DNA of 64,000 nt, from positions 54,156 to 118,155 of the forward strand of contig CAZFTJ010000014.1 in assembly GCA_964521865.1 (NCBI GenBank), given 5' to 3'. Source of the DNA: CAYSRJ01 sp964521865 (GTDB lineage Bacteria; Spirochaetota; B62-G9; DRHN01). A program made the translations under genes and the position numbers. Shown one piece after another: positions 36,137 to 45,038 of this stretch (the first letter of the stretch is position 1; every line of letters begins with the position of its first letter). Below the pieces are notes generated by a model that was not told the DNA's origin, searched no databases, and saw only the letters and a program-made list of their open reading frames with translations.

Positions 36137-37000
36137 ATGATAGGGAGAAAAAGCATTGGAAAGCGGATTGTTTTTATCATTGTTCTTGCAGTAATCCTTA
36201 TCTATACGTTATTTCCCCTCTATTGGCTGTTTTTAGCTTCTATTAAAACAAGAATAGATCTTTTTACCATACCACCGAAATTCTGGTTCAAGCCGACGTT
36301 TGATCATTATAGAAAGCTATTTATCTATATTACACTCGAAACGGGAGAGGAGCAGCAGACCCGATTTCTTTTCTGGCTAACGAACAGTGTGCTTGAAGCC
36401 GGCATCGGGACTATTCTTGCCGTTGTATTCGGCACAATGGCGGGGTATATCAATTCGCGTATGGAGTACACCGGAAAAAAGGATTTTATGTTCTTTGTGT
36501 TGTCTACACGCATGCTCCCGCCTGTTGCCATTATTGTGCCTCTCTATATTGTATTCGCGCGGTTTCGGCTCGCGGACACGCGGGTCGGCATGATACTGCT
36601 GTACACTCTGATCGGACTTGGTCTTGCCACATGGATTATGAAGGGGTTTTTCGACGGGATACCGACGGAGGTGGAAGAAGCAGCATTCGTCAACGGCTAC
36701 ACCCGTTTTCATGCGTTTATCAAGATACTGGTACCTATGGTCAAGGGAGGTGTTGCAGCGACCGCTGGATTCTGTTTTATCTTTGCCTGGAATGAGTTCA
36801 CCTTCGCATCGATTATTGCAACCCGGTACGCGATGACGTTGCCGCCGCGTATTGTTGCTTTTATGGGTACATCGGGGTTTGAGTGGGGCATTGTTGCTGC
36901 ATCAGGATATATCCTGATCATTCCGATACTGGTTTTGTTTATCCTTATCAGGAAATATATACTTATGGGAATGACTTTTGGTGTGCTTGGTAGAAAGTAA
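36137..37000 (+). CDS. ABC transporter permease, MalG type
   Basis: 287 residues with six membrane helices. The EAA loop is IPTEVEEAAFVNGYTRFHAF, followed by LVPMVKGGVAAT. The canonical DGA in this loop is replaced by NGY, an unusual change that may reflect its paired, non-identical ATPases. It lies 21 bases upstream of the second permease gene, and the order binding protein, MalG-type, MalF-type, ATPase, ATPase is unusual. Confidence 0.92.
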   Translation: MIGRKSIGKRIVFIIVLAVILIYTLFPLYWLFLASIKTRIDLFTIPPKFWFKPTFDHYRKLFIYITLETGEEQQTRFLFWLTNSVLEAGIGTILAVVFGTMAGYINSRMEYTGKKDFMFFVLSTRMLPPVAIIVPLYIVFARFRLADTRVGMILLYTLIGLGLATWIMKGFFDGIPTEVEEAAFVNGYTRFHAFIKILVPMVKGGVAATAGFCFIFAWNEFTFASIIATRYAMTLPPRIVAFMGTSGFEWGIVAASGYILIIPILVLFILIRKYILMGMTFGVLGRK

Positions 37001-37020
37001 TTCTTTTATAAGGCTGAAAG

Positions 37021-37926
37021 ATGTTAACTACTGATTACAACAAATACGCCCGGAAAGAGAAGATGATAAAATTCTTATTTCTCTGGCCGACACTCATCAT
37101 ACTTCTTTTTCTCATTGCCTATCCGTTCATAATGCTCATTTACTACAGTTTTTTTAATTTTTCATTTTTACGACCGGTCAACACCAGGGCGGTTGGATTT
37201 AAAAATTATACGAGTATCTTGACCGATACCTATACGTGGGAGCGGTTTATCTTTACGTTTAAGTACGTGGTATTGGCAGTCAGTATTCAGTTTCTGCTCG
37301 GCGTGTTCATTGCCTACCTCCTGCAGAGGGAATTCAGAGGGCGGGAGGCAATTTTTACCATTGTTCTTATGCCCATGATGCTCTGTCCCATTGTTGTCGG
37401 TCTGTTCTGGAAGTATATGTTCAACACGGAATGGGGAGTAATTAATTACTTTGTGTACAACATCCTGGGATTAAATCAGGTTGAATGGCTGGGTACCGAA
37501 AAGAACAGCCTCTGGGCCACTATCATTGCCGATACCTGGATGTGGACGCCGTTTATGATCCTGCTTTCCTCAGCGGCGTTCTCATCTGTACCGAAATATC
37601 TGTATGAGGCCGCTAGTATCGACAGAGCAAGCGGCTTGTTCAAATTCATGAACATCACACTTCCGCTCTCAGCCCCTATATTGATTCTTGCCCTTATTTT
37701 CCGGCTTATGGACTCGATGAAACAGTTTGATCTCGTATACACGCTGACAGGCGGTGGACCCGGTGATGCAACACAGACCATTTCTTTCACGTTATATAAA
37801 ACGGCGTTTCAATACTTCTACACAGGAGAAGGGTCTGCCTGGGCGTTTATTTTATTGATAATTATCATCGGTTTGAGCTCAATACTTATTAAACTTCTGA
37901 ATTATTTGTCAGAGAGGAGTAAATAA
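37021..37926 (+). CDS. ABC transporter permease, MalF type
   Basis: 301 residues, beginning with a short cytoplasmic stretch and a membrane helix (FLFLWPTLIILLFLIAYPF). The EAA-loop region reads YLYEAASIDRASGLFKFMNI; the usual Gly after the Asp (DGA) is Arg here. TGGGPGDATQTISF is the conserved segment before the last helix. It partners the previous gene to form the channel. Confidence 0.92.
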   Translation: MLTTDYNKYARKEKMIKFLFLWPTLIILLFLIAYPFIMLIYYSFFNFSFLRPVNTRAVGFKNYTSILTDTYTWERFIFTFKYVVLAVSIQFLLGVFIAYLLQREFRGREAIFTIVLMPMMLCPIVVGLFWKYMFNTEWGVINYFVYNILGLNQVEWLGTEKNSLWATIIADTWMWTPFMILLSSAAFSSVPKYLYEAASIDRASGLFKFMNITLPLSAPILILALIFRLMDSMKQFDLVYTLTGGGPGDATQTISFTLYKTAFQYFYTGEGSAWAFILLIIIIGLSSILIKLLNYLSERSK

Positions 37927-38006
37927 AGAGCTTTTATTTTAAAAAAATACCGGTATTATATCGTTATTTATATGGTTAAGACCATAAATATGCGGAGATT
38001 CAGGTT

Positions 38007-39089
38007 ATGGCTCGGATCAGGTTGGAGAATCTCAAGAAATATTACGGAAGGGTAAAGGCAGTCGATGATGTGAGTCTTGATATTAGAGATAATGAGTTTA
38101 TCGTCTTTCTTGGCCCCTCGGGATGCGGAAAAACAACGACGTTGCGCTGTATTGCCGGGCTTGAATCAGTTACAGACGGTAAAATTTATTTTGATGAAAA
38201 CATGGTGAATAATTCAGAACCAGCGGATAGAAACATTGCAATGGTGTTTCAATTCTACGCCCTTTATCCACACTTGAATGTATATAGGAATATAAGCTTT
38301 CCACTTAAAGCCGAAAAGATGCATTCATCTGATATTAAGCAAAAGATTAAGTGGGTGTCCGAGCTTTTGAGAATTGAATCGATACTTGATAGGAAGATCT
38401 CGGAGTTGCCTGATGGTGAAAAACAAAAGGTGGCGCTTGCTCGAGCGATTGTGAGAACACCGGAGGTTCTACTCCTGGATGAGCCGCTGAGCGCGCTCGA
38501 TGAGAAGTTCAGAGAACAGATGAGGATAGAATTCCTTCGGATACAGCGGGCGTTAAACGTAACCACAGTGTATGTCACCCATGATCAGAGGGAGGCGATG
38601 ACGCTTGCAGATAGAATCGTGGTTATGAAAAACGGGAAGATAATAGAGTCGGGTGCACCGGACAGGTTGTATGAAACACCGCATAATCTTTTTACCGGTT
38701 ATTTTATTGGCAGTCCGGGCATGAATTTCTTTGAATGTATGCAAAAGAAAGACGGGACCTTCTGCGCGAAAACCGGTGAAGCGATTCATTTTTCAAAATC
38801 TCAGCAGAATAGATTGAAAGAACTGCAGCCTGAAAAGTTTATAGTAGGGGTGAGGCCTGAGTACCTTTTCTTTAGTAAGGATACCGATGAATCCGTCAAC
38901 TATTTCAAAGTCATGGTGATCAATACTGAGCGGATTCATGAAATACACTACGGGAATTTTTACATAGGTGATACACTATGCAAATGCTTTATAACAGGAG
39001 AAGTAGAACCGGGCGGATTTGAGGGGATTGTATCATGTGATGATGATAAAATTTGTTTTTACGATCCTGAAAGCGGTCATATGCTATAA
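38007..39089 (+). CDS. ABC transporter ATPase 1 with altered signature motif
   Basis: 360 residues of the MalK/UgpC type. Walker A GPSGCGKT, Q-loop VFQFYALYP, Walker B VLLLDEP, D-loop SALD and H-loop VTHD are normal. The LSGGQ signature is LPDGE, a clear departure. A C-terminal regulatory (OB-like) domain follows from about residue 240. The next gene is a second, different ATPase, so the two probably form a heterodimer. In such a dimer this altered signature would face the nucleotide held by ATPase 2. Confidence 0.93.
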   Translation: MARIRLENLKKYYGRVKAVDDVSLDIRDNEFIVFLGPSGCGKTTTLRCIAGLESVTDGKIYFDENMVNNSEPADRNIAMVFQFYALYPHLNVYRNISFPLKAEKMHSSDIKQKIKWVSELLRIESILDRKISELPDGEKQKVALARAIVRTPEVLLLDEPLSALDEKFREQMRIEFLRIQRALNVTTVYVTHDQREAMTLADRIVVMKNGKIIESGAPDRLYETPHNLFTGYFIGSPGMNFFECMQKKDGTFCAKTGEAIHFSKSQQNRLKELQPEKFIVGVRPEYLFFSKDTDESVNYFKVMVINTERIHEIHYGNFYIGDTLCKCFITGEVEPGGFEGIVSCDDDKICFYDPESGHML

Positions 39090-39105
39090 ATGAAGGTAAA
39101 GATTC

Positions 39106-40191
39106 ATGCTGAAGCTGCAAAATATTTCCAAATCTTTCGGCGATGTAAACGCCGTACGAGATTTGTCACTCGAAATCAATGAGGGGGAAATTTTTGTACT
39201 GCTCGGGCCAACGGGTGCAGGAAAAACAACAACACTCAAGATCACAGCCGGATTGATCCAACCGGATGTTGGAAATATTTTCATCGACAATAACAATGTT
39301 TCCGAAGTACCACCGGCGTTTAGGAATATCTCTTTCGTATTTGAAAGTTATAATCTTTTCCCCATTTACAACGTTTATGATAATATTGCCTTTGCCCTTC
39401 GTTCCAGACTCCTGCAGGTTGATTCTGACGAGATTGATAAAAGGGTGCACTCCTTCAGCAGAGACCTTCACATTGAAAACCTTCTTGACAGACCAACCAG
39501 CACACTCAGCGGCGGCGAAACCCAGCGAGTCGCTCTTGCACGGGCGCTTGTACGTGAGGCACGCCTCAATCTCTTTGATGAACCGCTCAGCAACCTTGAT
39601 TTGAAACTGCGTGAAGAGCTGCGTGTTGAGTTCAAAGAACTTCATAAAAAGTATCAATCAACAATTTTTTACGTAACCCATGATCATGACAGTGCGGTTT
39701 CGATCGCCGACAGAATCGGTATACTCTATAAGGGGAGGTTGCATCAGTTGGGAACACCGGATGATTTGATAAAAAATCCAAACAATATCATCGTAGCCTC
39801 GCTTATCAATTATCCGGCGATAAACGTGTTTGACTGTACGCTTGTCGGGAAAAAACTGAATATCAACAGGAATACAACGCTTATAGAATTGACAGAGACG
39901 GATCTCGCATCCATTGAAAGAATTACGAAAGAAAAGGAATTTCAAATAGGGTTGAAGCCACGGAATATTTTTATTGGGAAGAAGAAAGACATGCTGAATA
40001 TTTCCGGAAAAGTTCTTCATACCGAGTATCAGGGGTATAACAAGGTTATCAACCTTGATTTCATGGGCCTGACTGTCAGACTGGTGACGAATCAGGCAGT
40101 CCACCTTGCAGACGGAAATACGATAGATGTCCATTTTGCGAAAGAAGATATGCTCCTTTTCGACAGGAAAAGCGGTTCGAGAGTGCTGTAG
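39106..40191 (+). CDS. ABC transporter ATPase 2 with altered Q-loop
   Basis: 361 residues. Walker A GPTGAGKT, signature LSGGE, Walker B LNLFDEP and H-loop VTHD are present, but the Q-loop glutamine is replaced by Glu (FVFESYNLFP). The C-terminal regulatory domain is retained. It starts 16 bases after ATPase 1. Combined with the altered signature of ATPase 1, both changes would fall in the same composite nucleotide site, leaving one consensus and one degenerate site. Confidence 0.93.
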   Translation: MLKLQNISKSFGDVNAVRDLSLEINEGEIFVLLGPTGAGKTTTLKITAGLIQPDVGNIFIDNNNVSEVPPAFRNISFVFESYNLFPIYNVYDNIAFALRSRLLQVDSDEIDKRVHSFSRDLHIENLLDRPTSTLSGGETQRVALARALVREARLNLFDEPLSNLDLKLREELRVEFKELHKKYQSTIFYVTHDHDSAVSIADRIGILYKGRLHQLGTPDDLIKNPNNIIVASLINYPAINVFDCTLVGKKLNINRNTTLIELTETDLASIERITKEKEFQIGLKPRNIFIGKKKDMLNISGKVLHTEYQGYNKVINLDFMGLTVRLVTNQAVHLADGNTIDVHFAKEDMLLFDRKSGSRVL

Positions 40192-40223
40192 AGCAGGAAT
40201 TGTGATAAAGAAGGGTCGGAATT

Positions 40224-40400
40224 ATGAATAAAACAATATTTAAAAAATTACTCGGTAAAATCGATCTATTTGCACTTATCGGCGTGCTCGTTGGTGTGGT
40301 GTTGCTGGGCCAGCCGTTCAGCAAAGTGATATTTATGATCGGGTTTCCTGTTATTCTGTTCTGTACCGCTTTGCATATGGTACTCGATCACTACGTGTAA
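40224..40400 (+). CDS. 58-residue membrane protein at the end of the importer operon
   Basis: An ATG at 40224 with AAGAAGGGTCGG upstream opens a 58-codon frame ending at TAA 40398. The product has a basic N-terminus (MNKTIFKKLLGK) and two hydrophobic stretches (about residues 14-28 and 34-50), then ends MVLDHYV. It begins 33 bases after ATPase 2. The glycerol importer GlpSTPQUV also encodes a small membrane protein (GlpU, DUF2160), so a stabilising subunit is a fair guess. I do not recognise the sequence itself. Confidence 0.7.
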   Translation: MNKTIFKKLLGKIDLFALIGVLVGVVLLGQPFSKVIFMIGFPVILFCTALHMVLDHYV

Positions 40401-40568
40401 CAACCCTCTCCGTAAAGAACAACCTGGAAATTCTGCATGGTTTGTATCTTCCCTGTATCAATGATCACAACAATGAGCATTTCAGCAGGATCTGAATCAG
40501 GTAATAGTAACCGATGGAGAAAAAGTACTCACCCTCTCCCCTTCTGAAGTATTTCTTATGATGGGCAC

Positions 40569-41291
40569 CTACATTACGTTTGCGAACTCGCCCTTGAGCG
40601 GCCGTGTGTGGATGCCGCACTCGCCGCCGCATTTGCTTGTGCCGATCCATCTGCCGGCCCGCTCGTTTTCATCGGTTGAAATATTGGTGCACGGAGCGCA
40701 TCCGAGTGACCGGTAGCCCTCTGCGTAGAGAGGGTTGGCTTTCACGTTGTTGAGAGCAAGAAACTGCCAGACTTCCCGTTCTTTCCATATGAGAATGGGG
40801 TTGAGCTTTATCAGGCCTTCATCGCGTTCTTCGACTTCCCCGTAATCGGTTCTGGTTCTCCCCTCTGTGCACCTGAGGCCCGTCAACCAGCAGGTTACGT
40901 CCATCTCTTCGATTGCCCGGCGGGTAGGCAGGACCTTGAGAATGTTGCAGCAGCGATCGGGGTCGTATTCATAGAGCTGTTCAGGTATATCTTCGTCGTT
41001 TTTGTATATCTTCAGCTCAGGATATTGTTCCACGGTTTCATACATGAACTGCACTGTTTCGGCGGGTTTGAATCGTGTGGTAACGATGAAACCCCTGATA
41101 TTCGGGCTGACCATCTTTGCGAGAGCCCAGGCGCACACGGAATCCTTGCCGAGGCTGTTTGCAACGACAAGTCCATCACCGTACTTCGCATACGCCTCCT
41201 CTATGAGAGTAAGTGACCGCGTGACCTTCTCTTTGTATGTCAGGCTGTCGACGAGCACTTTGAGATTGTCGTTGTTTTCCAGAAGTTCCAT
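40569..41291 (-). CDS. cysH: APS reductase-type CysH (adenylyl-sulfate/PAPS reductase)
   Basis: 240 residues from the ATG at 41291 (GGAGGGG upstream); an ATG 12 bases earlier lacks a site. The PP-loop SLGKDS (46-51) binds the nucleotide. Cys114-Cys115 and Cys198-x2-Cys201 match the four ligands of the [4Fe-4S] cluster that marks APS-using enzymes. The tail ECGIH (Cys225) is the catalytic cysteine that attacks sulfate. It reduces activated sulfate to sulfite for cysteine synthesis. It stands alone, convergent with the importer operon, 13 kb from the ATP sulfurylase gene. Confidence 0.92.
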   Translation of the reverse strand: MELLENNDNLKVLVDSLTYKEKVTRSLTLIEEAYAKYGDGLVVANSLGKDSVCAWALAKMVSPNIRGFIVTTRFKPAETVQFMYETVEQYPELKIYKNDEDIPEQLYEYDPDRCCNILKVLPTRRAIEEMDVTCWLTGLRCTEGRTRTDYGEVEERDEGLIKLNPILIWKEREVWQFLALNNVKANPLYAEGYRSLGCAPCTNISTDENERAGRWIGTSKCGGECGIHTRPLKGEFANVM

Positions 41292-41421
41292 TATCCCCTC
41301 CATTATCAGTGGTGTTTGTTGACGCAGAGTATAGCGCAGGCATTTTGAATAGGGAAATAAATATGTCTTATGGAGGAAGGTTTATATTACATTTTATTAT
41401 ATATTCGGTAAGGGCTTTACT

Positions 41422-42369
41422 ATGTTTGTACGAACAGTAGCAGGAGACACGAGCGCAAAAGAGCTCGGATTTACTCACTGTCACGAGCACTTATTTGTGT
41501 TTCCGACGGATGGCGTTTCGCTGCCGGAGAGATTGATTGCCGATGACTTTCAAAAGTCAAAGGAGGAAGTGGTGAGGTTTCAAGGTGCAGGAGGAGGTGC
41601 GCTGGTTGATGCTCAGCCTTTTGCAGCTGGAAGAAATGCAACGCTTCTTTTACGGCTTTCTGAAGAAACGGGAGTACATATCATTGCGTCAACCGGGCTT
41701 CATAAAAACATGTTCTATCCCGATGGGTTCTGGTCGGGGAGTGCCGGCAAATGGGACCTCACAGACCTTTTTGTTTCAGAAATCGATGGAGGTATGTACG
41801 AGTATGATTTTTCAAATCCCTTTGGCAGGCGTTGTCCGATAAAAGCGGGGATTATCAAGATTGCTGCAGAGTCCGAGGGACTTACCGGTTATTACAGAAA
41901 AGTATTCGATGCGGCAATCGAGGCGCACAGGGAAACGGGAGCGCCGATCATGACACATACGGAGCTTTCCCAGGCGGGGAAAGAACAGGCTGAATATCTG
42001 ACGGCAGGCGGTGTTCCTGCAGAATGTATCATCATCAGCCACATGGACAGGGTGGTCGATATGGACATGAATATCGAGCTCGCCCGACTTGGGGTGTTTT
42101 TAGAGTACGACACTATTGCACGGTTCAAGTATCACCCTGAAGTTGAGGAGATCGATTTGATCCGGCGAATGGTTAAGGAGGGTTTTGCCGGACAAATTCT
42201 TTTTGGAATGGATACAACGAGAGACCGTATGCTTTCCTACGGCGGCAGTTTCGGACTCGAATATATACGGCGCAGGTTTATACCGGAACTGGAAGAATAC
42301 GGGATATCTGAAGAGGATATTCATAAAATTATGGTGGAAAATCCCAGGAGGGCCCTGTCGTTTCGTTGA
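41422..42369 (+). CDS. Phosphotriesterase-family metallohydrolase
   Basis: 315 residues of the amidohydrolase superfamily, phosphotriesterase-related branch. His21-Glu22-His23 near the start, the bridging-Lys region IKAGIIKIA, His in IMTHTE, His in IISHMDR and the catalytic Asp in FGMDTTRDR complete the binuclear metal site. Most relatives hydrolyse lactones or phosphorylated sugar lactones rather than phosphotriesters. As the first gene before a RuBisCO-like-protein cluster, a sugar-lactone hydrolase is my best guess. Confidence 0.88.
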   Translation: MFVRTVAGDTSAKELGFTHCHEHLFVFPTDGVSLPERLIADDFQKSKEEVVRFQGAGGGALVDAQPFAAGRNATLLLRLSEETGVHIIASTGLHKNMFYPDGFWSGSAGKWDLTDLFVSEIDGGMYEYDFSNPFGRRCPIKAGIIKIAAESEGLTGYYRKVFDAAIEAHRETGAPIMTHTELSQAGKEQAEYLTAGGVPAECIIISHMDRVVDMDMNIELARLGVFLEYDTIARFKYHPEVEEIDLIRRMVKEGFAGQILFGMDTTRDRMLSYGGSFGLEYIRRRFIPELEEYGISEEDIHKIMVENPRRALSFR

Positions 42370-42444
42370 CGTACCGGGTGAACCGGATTAAATTCTTTTT
42401 CCTCTCTACCCTGGCCGACTGAATATATACTCGGGGTGTGGGTT

Positions 42445-43383
42445 ATGCTCCAAAAACTTGTACGACCGACTTTTTACTTCATCGGTGTGGATACGAAAAA
42501 GTCGGAGATAATGAAGCTTTTCCCCCTCTGGATCTGGGAACTCGGTCTTCCCGATACGGAGATCATGGGATACGATATACAGCCGCACGGCCTGCCGGAA
42601 GAATACAGGCCGATCGTGAAACACATAAAGAACGACCCCTGTGCTCTCGGAGCCCTGGTTACCACGCATAAGATTGATATCGTACGTGCTGCGGGTGACC
42701 TCTTTGATTATTTCGATGAGTATGCCCGGCTTTTCGGAGAGGTGTCGAGCATATCGAAAAGAGAAGGCGCATTACGCGGGCATGCGAAAGACCCGATTAC
42801 GGTTGGACTGGCCCTTGAAGCATTTATTCCGAAAAATTACTGGAAAAACAATAAAAATGCGCATGTGTTCATAATGGGCGCCGGCGGCAGCGGAATTGCT
42901 TTAATTTCTTATTTAATGAGGCAGGACCACGGTGAAAACCTTCCCTCGAAAATAATAGTCTCTAACAGGAGCAGGGAAGGATTAGAGCACTGTATGTACG
43001 TGCTTGACAAACTGCCTCCAGTGACAGACATCGAGTACGTGCAGACAGGCGTCGATCGGACCAACGACGAGGTGGTTGAAGACCTCCCGGGAGGGTCTCT
43101 GATCGTTAATGCCACCGGAATGGGAAAAGACGTGCCGGGATCTCCGATTGGCGATGCAACCCTTTTGCCGGAAAAAAGCTTTGTCTGGGATTTCAACAAG
43201 AGAGGAAGTCTTGAATTTTTACATCAAGCGCATCTGCAGCAGCACGAGCGAAACCTCACCGTCATCGACGGGTGGACCTACTTCATATACGGCTGGACCC
43301 AGGTGATGGAAGAGGTGTTTGGAGTTGATATTTCATCGTTCGATATTGAGAAACTGACCGGTATAGCAAAATCCTTTCAGTAA
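42445..43383 (+). CDS. Shikimate dehydrogenase-like oxidoreductase
   Basis: 312 residues from the ATG at 42445 (a GTG at 42436 would add three). The AroE fold is clear: LGALVTTHK carries the catalytic Lys, VFIMGAGGSGIALI is the Rossmann nucleotide loop, and SLIVNATGMGKD matches the VNATP(I/L)GM motif. The GxNTDxxG aspartate motif of true shikimate dehydrogenase is changed to GHAKDPITVG, so the substrate is probably not shikimate. It lies within the RuBisCO-like-protein cluster and would oxidise or reduce a polyhydroxy acid. Confidence 0.83.
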   Translation: MLQKLVRPTFYFIGVDTKKSEIMKLFPLWIWELGLPDTEIMGYDIQPHGLPEEYRPIVKHIKNDPCALGALVTTHKIDIVRAAGDLFDYFDEYARLFGEVSSISKREGALRGHAKDPITVGLALEAFIPKNYWKNNKNAHVFIMGAGGSGIALISYLMRQDHGENLPSKIIVSNRSREGLEHCMYVLDKLPPVTDIEYVQTGVDRTNDEVVEDLPGGSLIVNATGMGKDVPGSPIGDATLLPEKSFVWDFNKRGSLEFLHQAHLQQHERNLTVIDGWTYFIYGWTQVMEEVFGVDISSFDIEKLTGIAKSFQ

Positions 43384-43492
43384 AACCATGCCCAAGGGTA
43401 GACTGTTGTCGTATTCCACTCTCAATATAAAACCTTTGCCGGGATGAACAGTGATTATCGAGTAAAATACTGAATGTACGAAAGGAATAAAC

Positions 43493-43733
43493 GTGCTTGA
43501 ACTCCATCCTCAGAAAGGATATGATGTAATGGCTCTTGCGCCGTTTCCTAAAAAATTTTATAAAGATAGACAGGAGCTGCCGTATTTCGACAGGCTGTTT
43601 TCAAATCTGGGTATTAAGGAAAAGGGAAATGAGGTATTTTTTTTACGAATCCGGCGGAGGAGGGTGCTCAGTGGAGGCTATTCCATGGATATTTTTAAAA
43701 GAGTATGAGGATACTGCTTATGAAGAAACGTGA
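43493..43733 (+). pseudogene. Small frameshifted ORF at a T8 run upstream of the RuBisCO-like gene
   Basis: From a GTG at 43493 the frame reads MLELHPQKGYDVMALAPFP and so on, and stops at 43708 after an odd arginine-rich stretch (RIRRRR). At 43637-43644 lies a run of eight T. Dropping one T joins it to another frame, giving a more protein-like 79-residue product ending YEDTAYEET at 43733. Either a sequencing or phase-variable indel or a decayed gene is possible. I do not recognise the protein. The unrepaired version ends in ATGA, overlapping an ATG at 43705. Confidence 0.4.
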
Positions 43734-44898
43734 AGAATTCATCGTTACATATCATCTTTCGTTTCAATTGGAATCCGTCGAAAGGTCGGTTGAGCTTTTG
43801 CTTGCAGAAATGACAAGCGGCATTCAGTACTACTCGACAAGGGACGGTGTACGGATGGACCGGATTCAGGATACGCTGCCCTTCGTCGATGATTCGGTGA
43901 AGGGAGAGGTTCGTGCACTCGAGCAGATCGACGGGGATGTCTATTCGGTGAAATTTGCCTTTCCGGCCGTAAATCTCGATGTGAAGCTCGGGGGACTCAC
44001 AAATCTCTGGCCCATGGTCGCCGGTGAGGTGTTTAACTTTCATTTTATAAAGCGTGCAGCCCTTATGGACCTGGAGCTTCCGGACTCATTTCAGAGGTAT
44101 TACAGTGGTCCCGGGTTCGGTATTGAAGGCGTAAGAGAGCTGGTGGGGGTTGAAAGAGAGCCTGTCTTCGGGTCTATCATCAAGCCGAATCTCGGTCTTG
44201 ATCCTGAAGGGACGGCGAGAACCGTCGCCATTCTTGTCGAAGCGGGGTTTAACTTTATCAAGGATGACGAGATATGTGTAAATCCCTCCCTTTGCCCCCT
44301 GAAGGAGCGTGTGCAGTCTATTATAAAAGTGCTGAACGAGTACAGGCAGAAATACGGTAAGAATGTGCTGTATGCGGCAAACGTGACCACCGACTTCTCG
44401 CTTCTGGGCAAAGCCGCGGAGATTGCGGCACAGGCCGGCGCAGGCGGGTTGATGATCGATCCATTTTGCACCGGCATGTCCGCTATGGATTATCTGAGGA
44501 GAAACTTCGATCTGCCTATCTACGCGCACAGGGTTGGGTACGGCCTTTTCTGCTCCGGCCCGAACTTCAGCATCGGATATAACGTATTCACAAAACTGTT
44601 CAGAATGCTCGGCGCGGATTTTTCTCATGTCGGCGGTATATGGGGAAAGTCGGAGGCTTCCCGGAAAAAAACTGCCGGATACGTCGAGGCTCTCAGAAAG
44701 AAATCCATTCACAGGCGTACGTGGCCCGTTGTGACGGGGATAAGTCTCGAGAACATGGCCGACTACTACGATTTTTACGGAGACGACACGCTCTTTATGG
44801 ACCATATCGGCATCTACAGGGATGCCGAGACTTCGAAGAATAAACTGCAGTCTTTGAAAGAGAAACTGACTGCACCTCAACAGGGGAGGGGTCAATGA
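43720..44898 (+). CDS. RuBisCO-like protein (form IV type)
   Basis: 392 residues from the ATG at 43720 with GAGGA upstream; an ATG at 43705 overlaps the preceding stop. The fold is the RuBisCO large subunit: SIIKPNLG (Lys155, equivalent to Lys175), the carbamate and metal motif Lys181-Asp-Asp183-Glu184, His270 (His294 equivalent) and loop-6 Lys310 in IWGKSE. PVVTGIS replaces the substrate-phosphate-binding VASGGI region, so it is not a CO2-fixing enzyme. Relatives enolise or decarboxylate sugar phosphates in methionine salvage or apionate-type pathways. The surrounding dehydrogenases favour a sugar-acid catabolic role. Confidence 0.92.
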   Translation: MKKREEFIVTYHLSFQLESVERSVELLLAEMTSGIQYYSTRDGVRMDRIQDTLPFVDDSVKGEVRALEQIDGDVYSVKFAFPAVNLDVKLGGLTNLWPMVAGEVFNFHFIKRAALMDLELPDSFQRYYSGPGFGIEGVRELVGVEREPVFGSIIKPNLGLDPEGTARTVAILVEAGFNFIKDDEICVNPSLCPLKERVQSIIKVLNEYRQKYGKNVLYAANVTTDFSLLGKAAEIAAQAGAGGLMIDPFCTGMSAMDYLRRNFDLPIYAHRVGYGLFCSGPNFSIGYNVFTKLFRMLGADFSHVGGIWGKSEASRKKTAGYVEALRKKSIHRRTWPVVTGISLENMADYYDFYGDDTLFMDHIGIYRDAETSKNKLQSLKEKLTAPQQGRGQ

Positions 44899-45038
44899 AT
44901 GATGCTACAGGCTCCGACACTCCTTCAGGGCCGGATGATTCACCCGGCGGTTTTTTCAGGAGCAGATACCCGGAGGGGAGCAGGCAGAGGGGCACAGATG
45001 CTCCGGAATTCACATATGCTCGGAGGGCCACACACAAA

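Noticed and set aside
43720..44898. True RuBisCO
   Set aside because: The substrate-phosphate-binding region is changed (PVVTGIS), the length is about 390 residues, and no phosphoribulokinase or carboxysome gene is present.
44895..45038. 48-residue N-terminal extension of the first zinc dehydrogenase
   Set aside because: Low-complexity sequence unlike the family, and a GGAGG site precedes the internal ATG at 45039.
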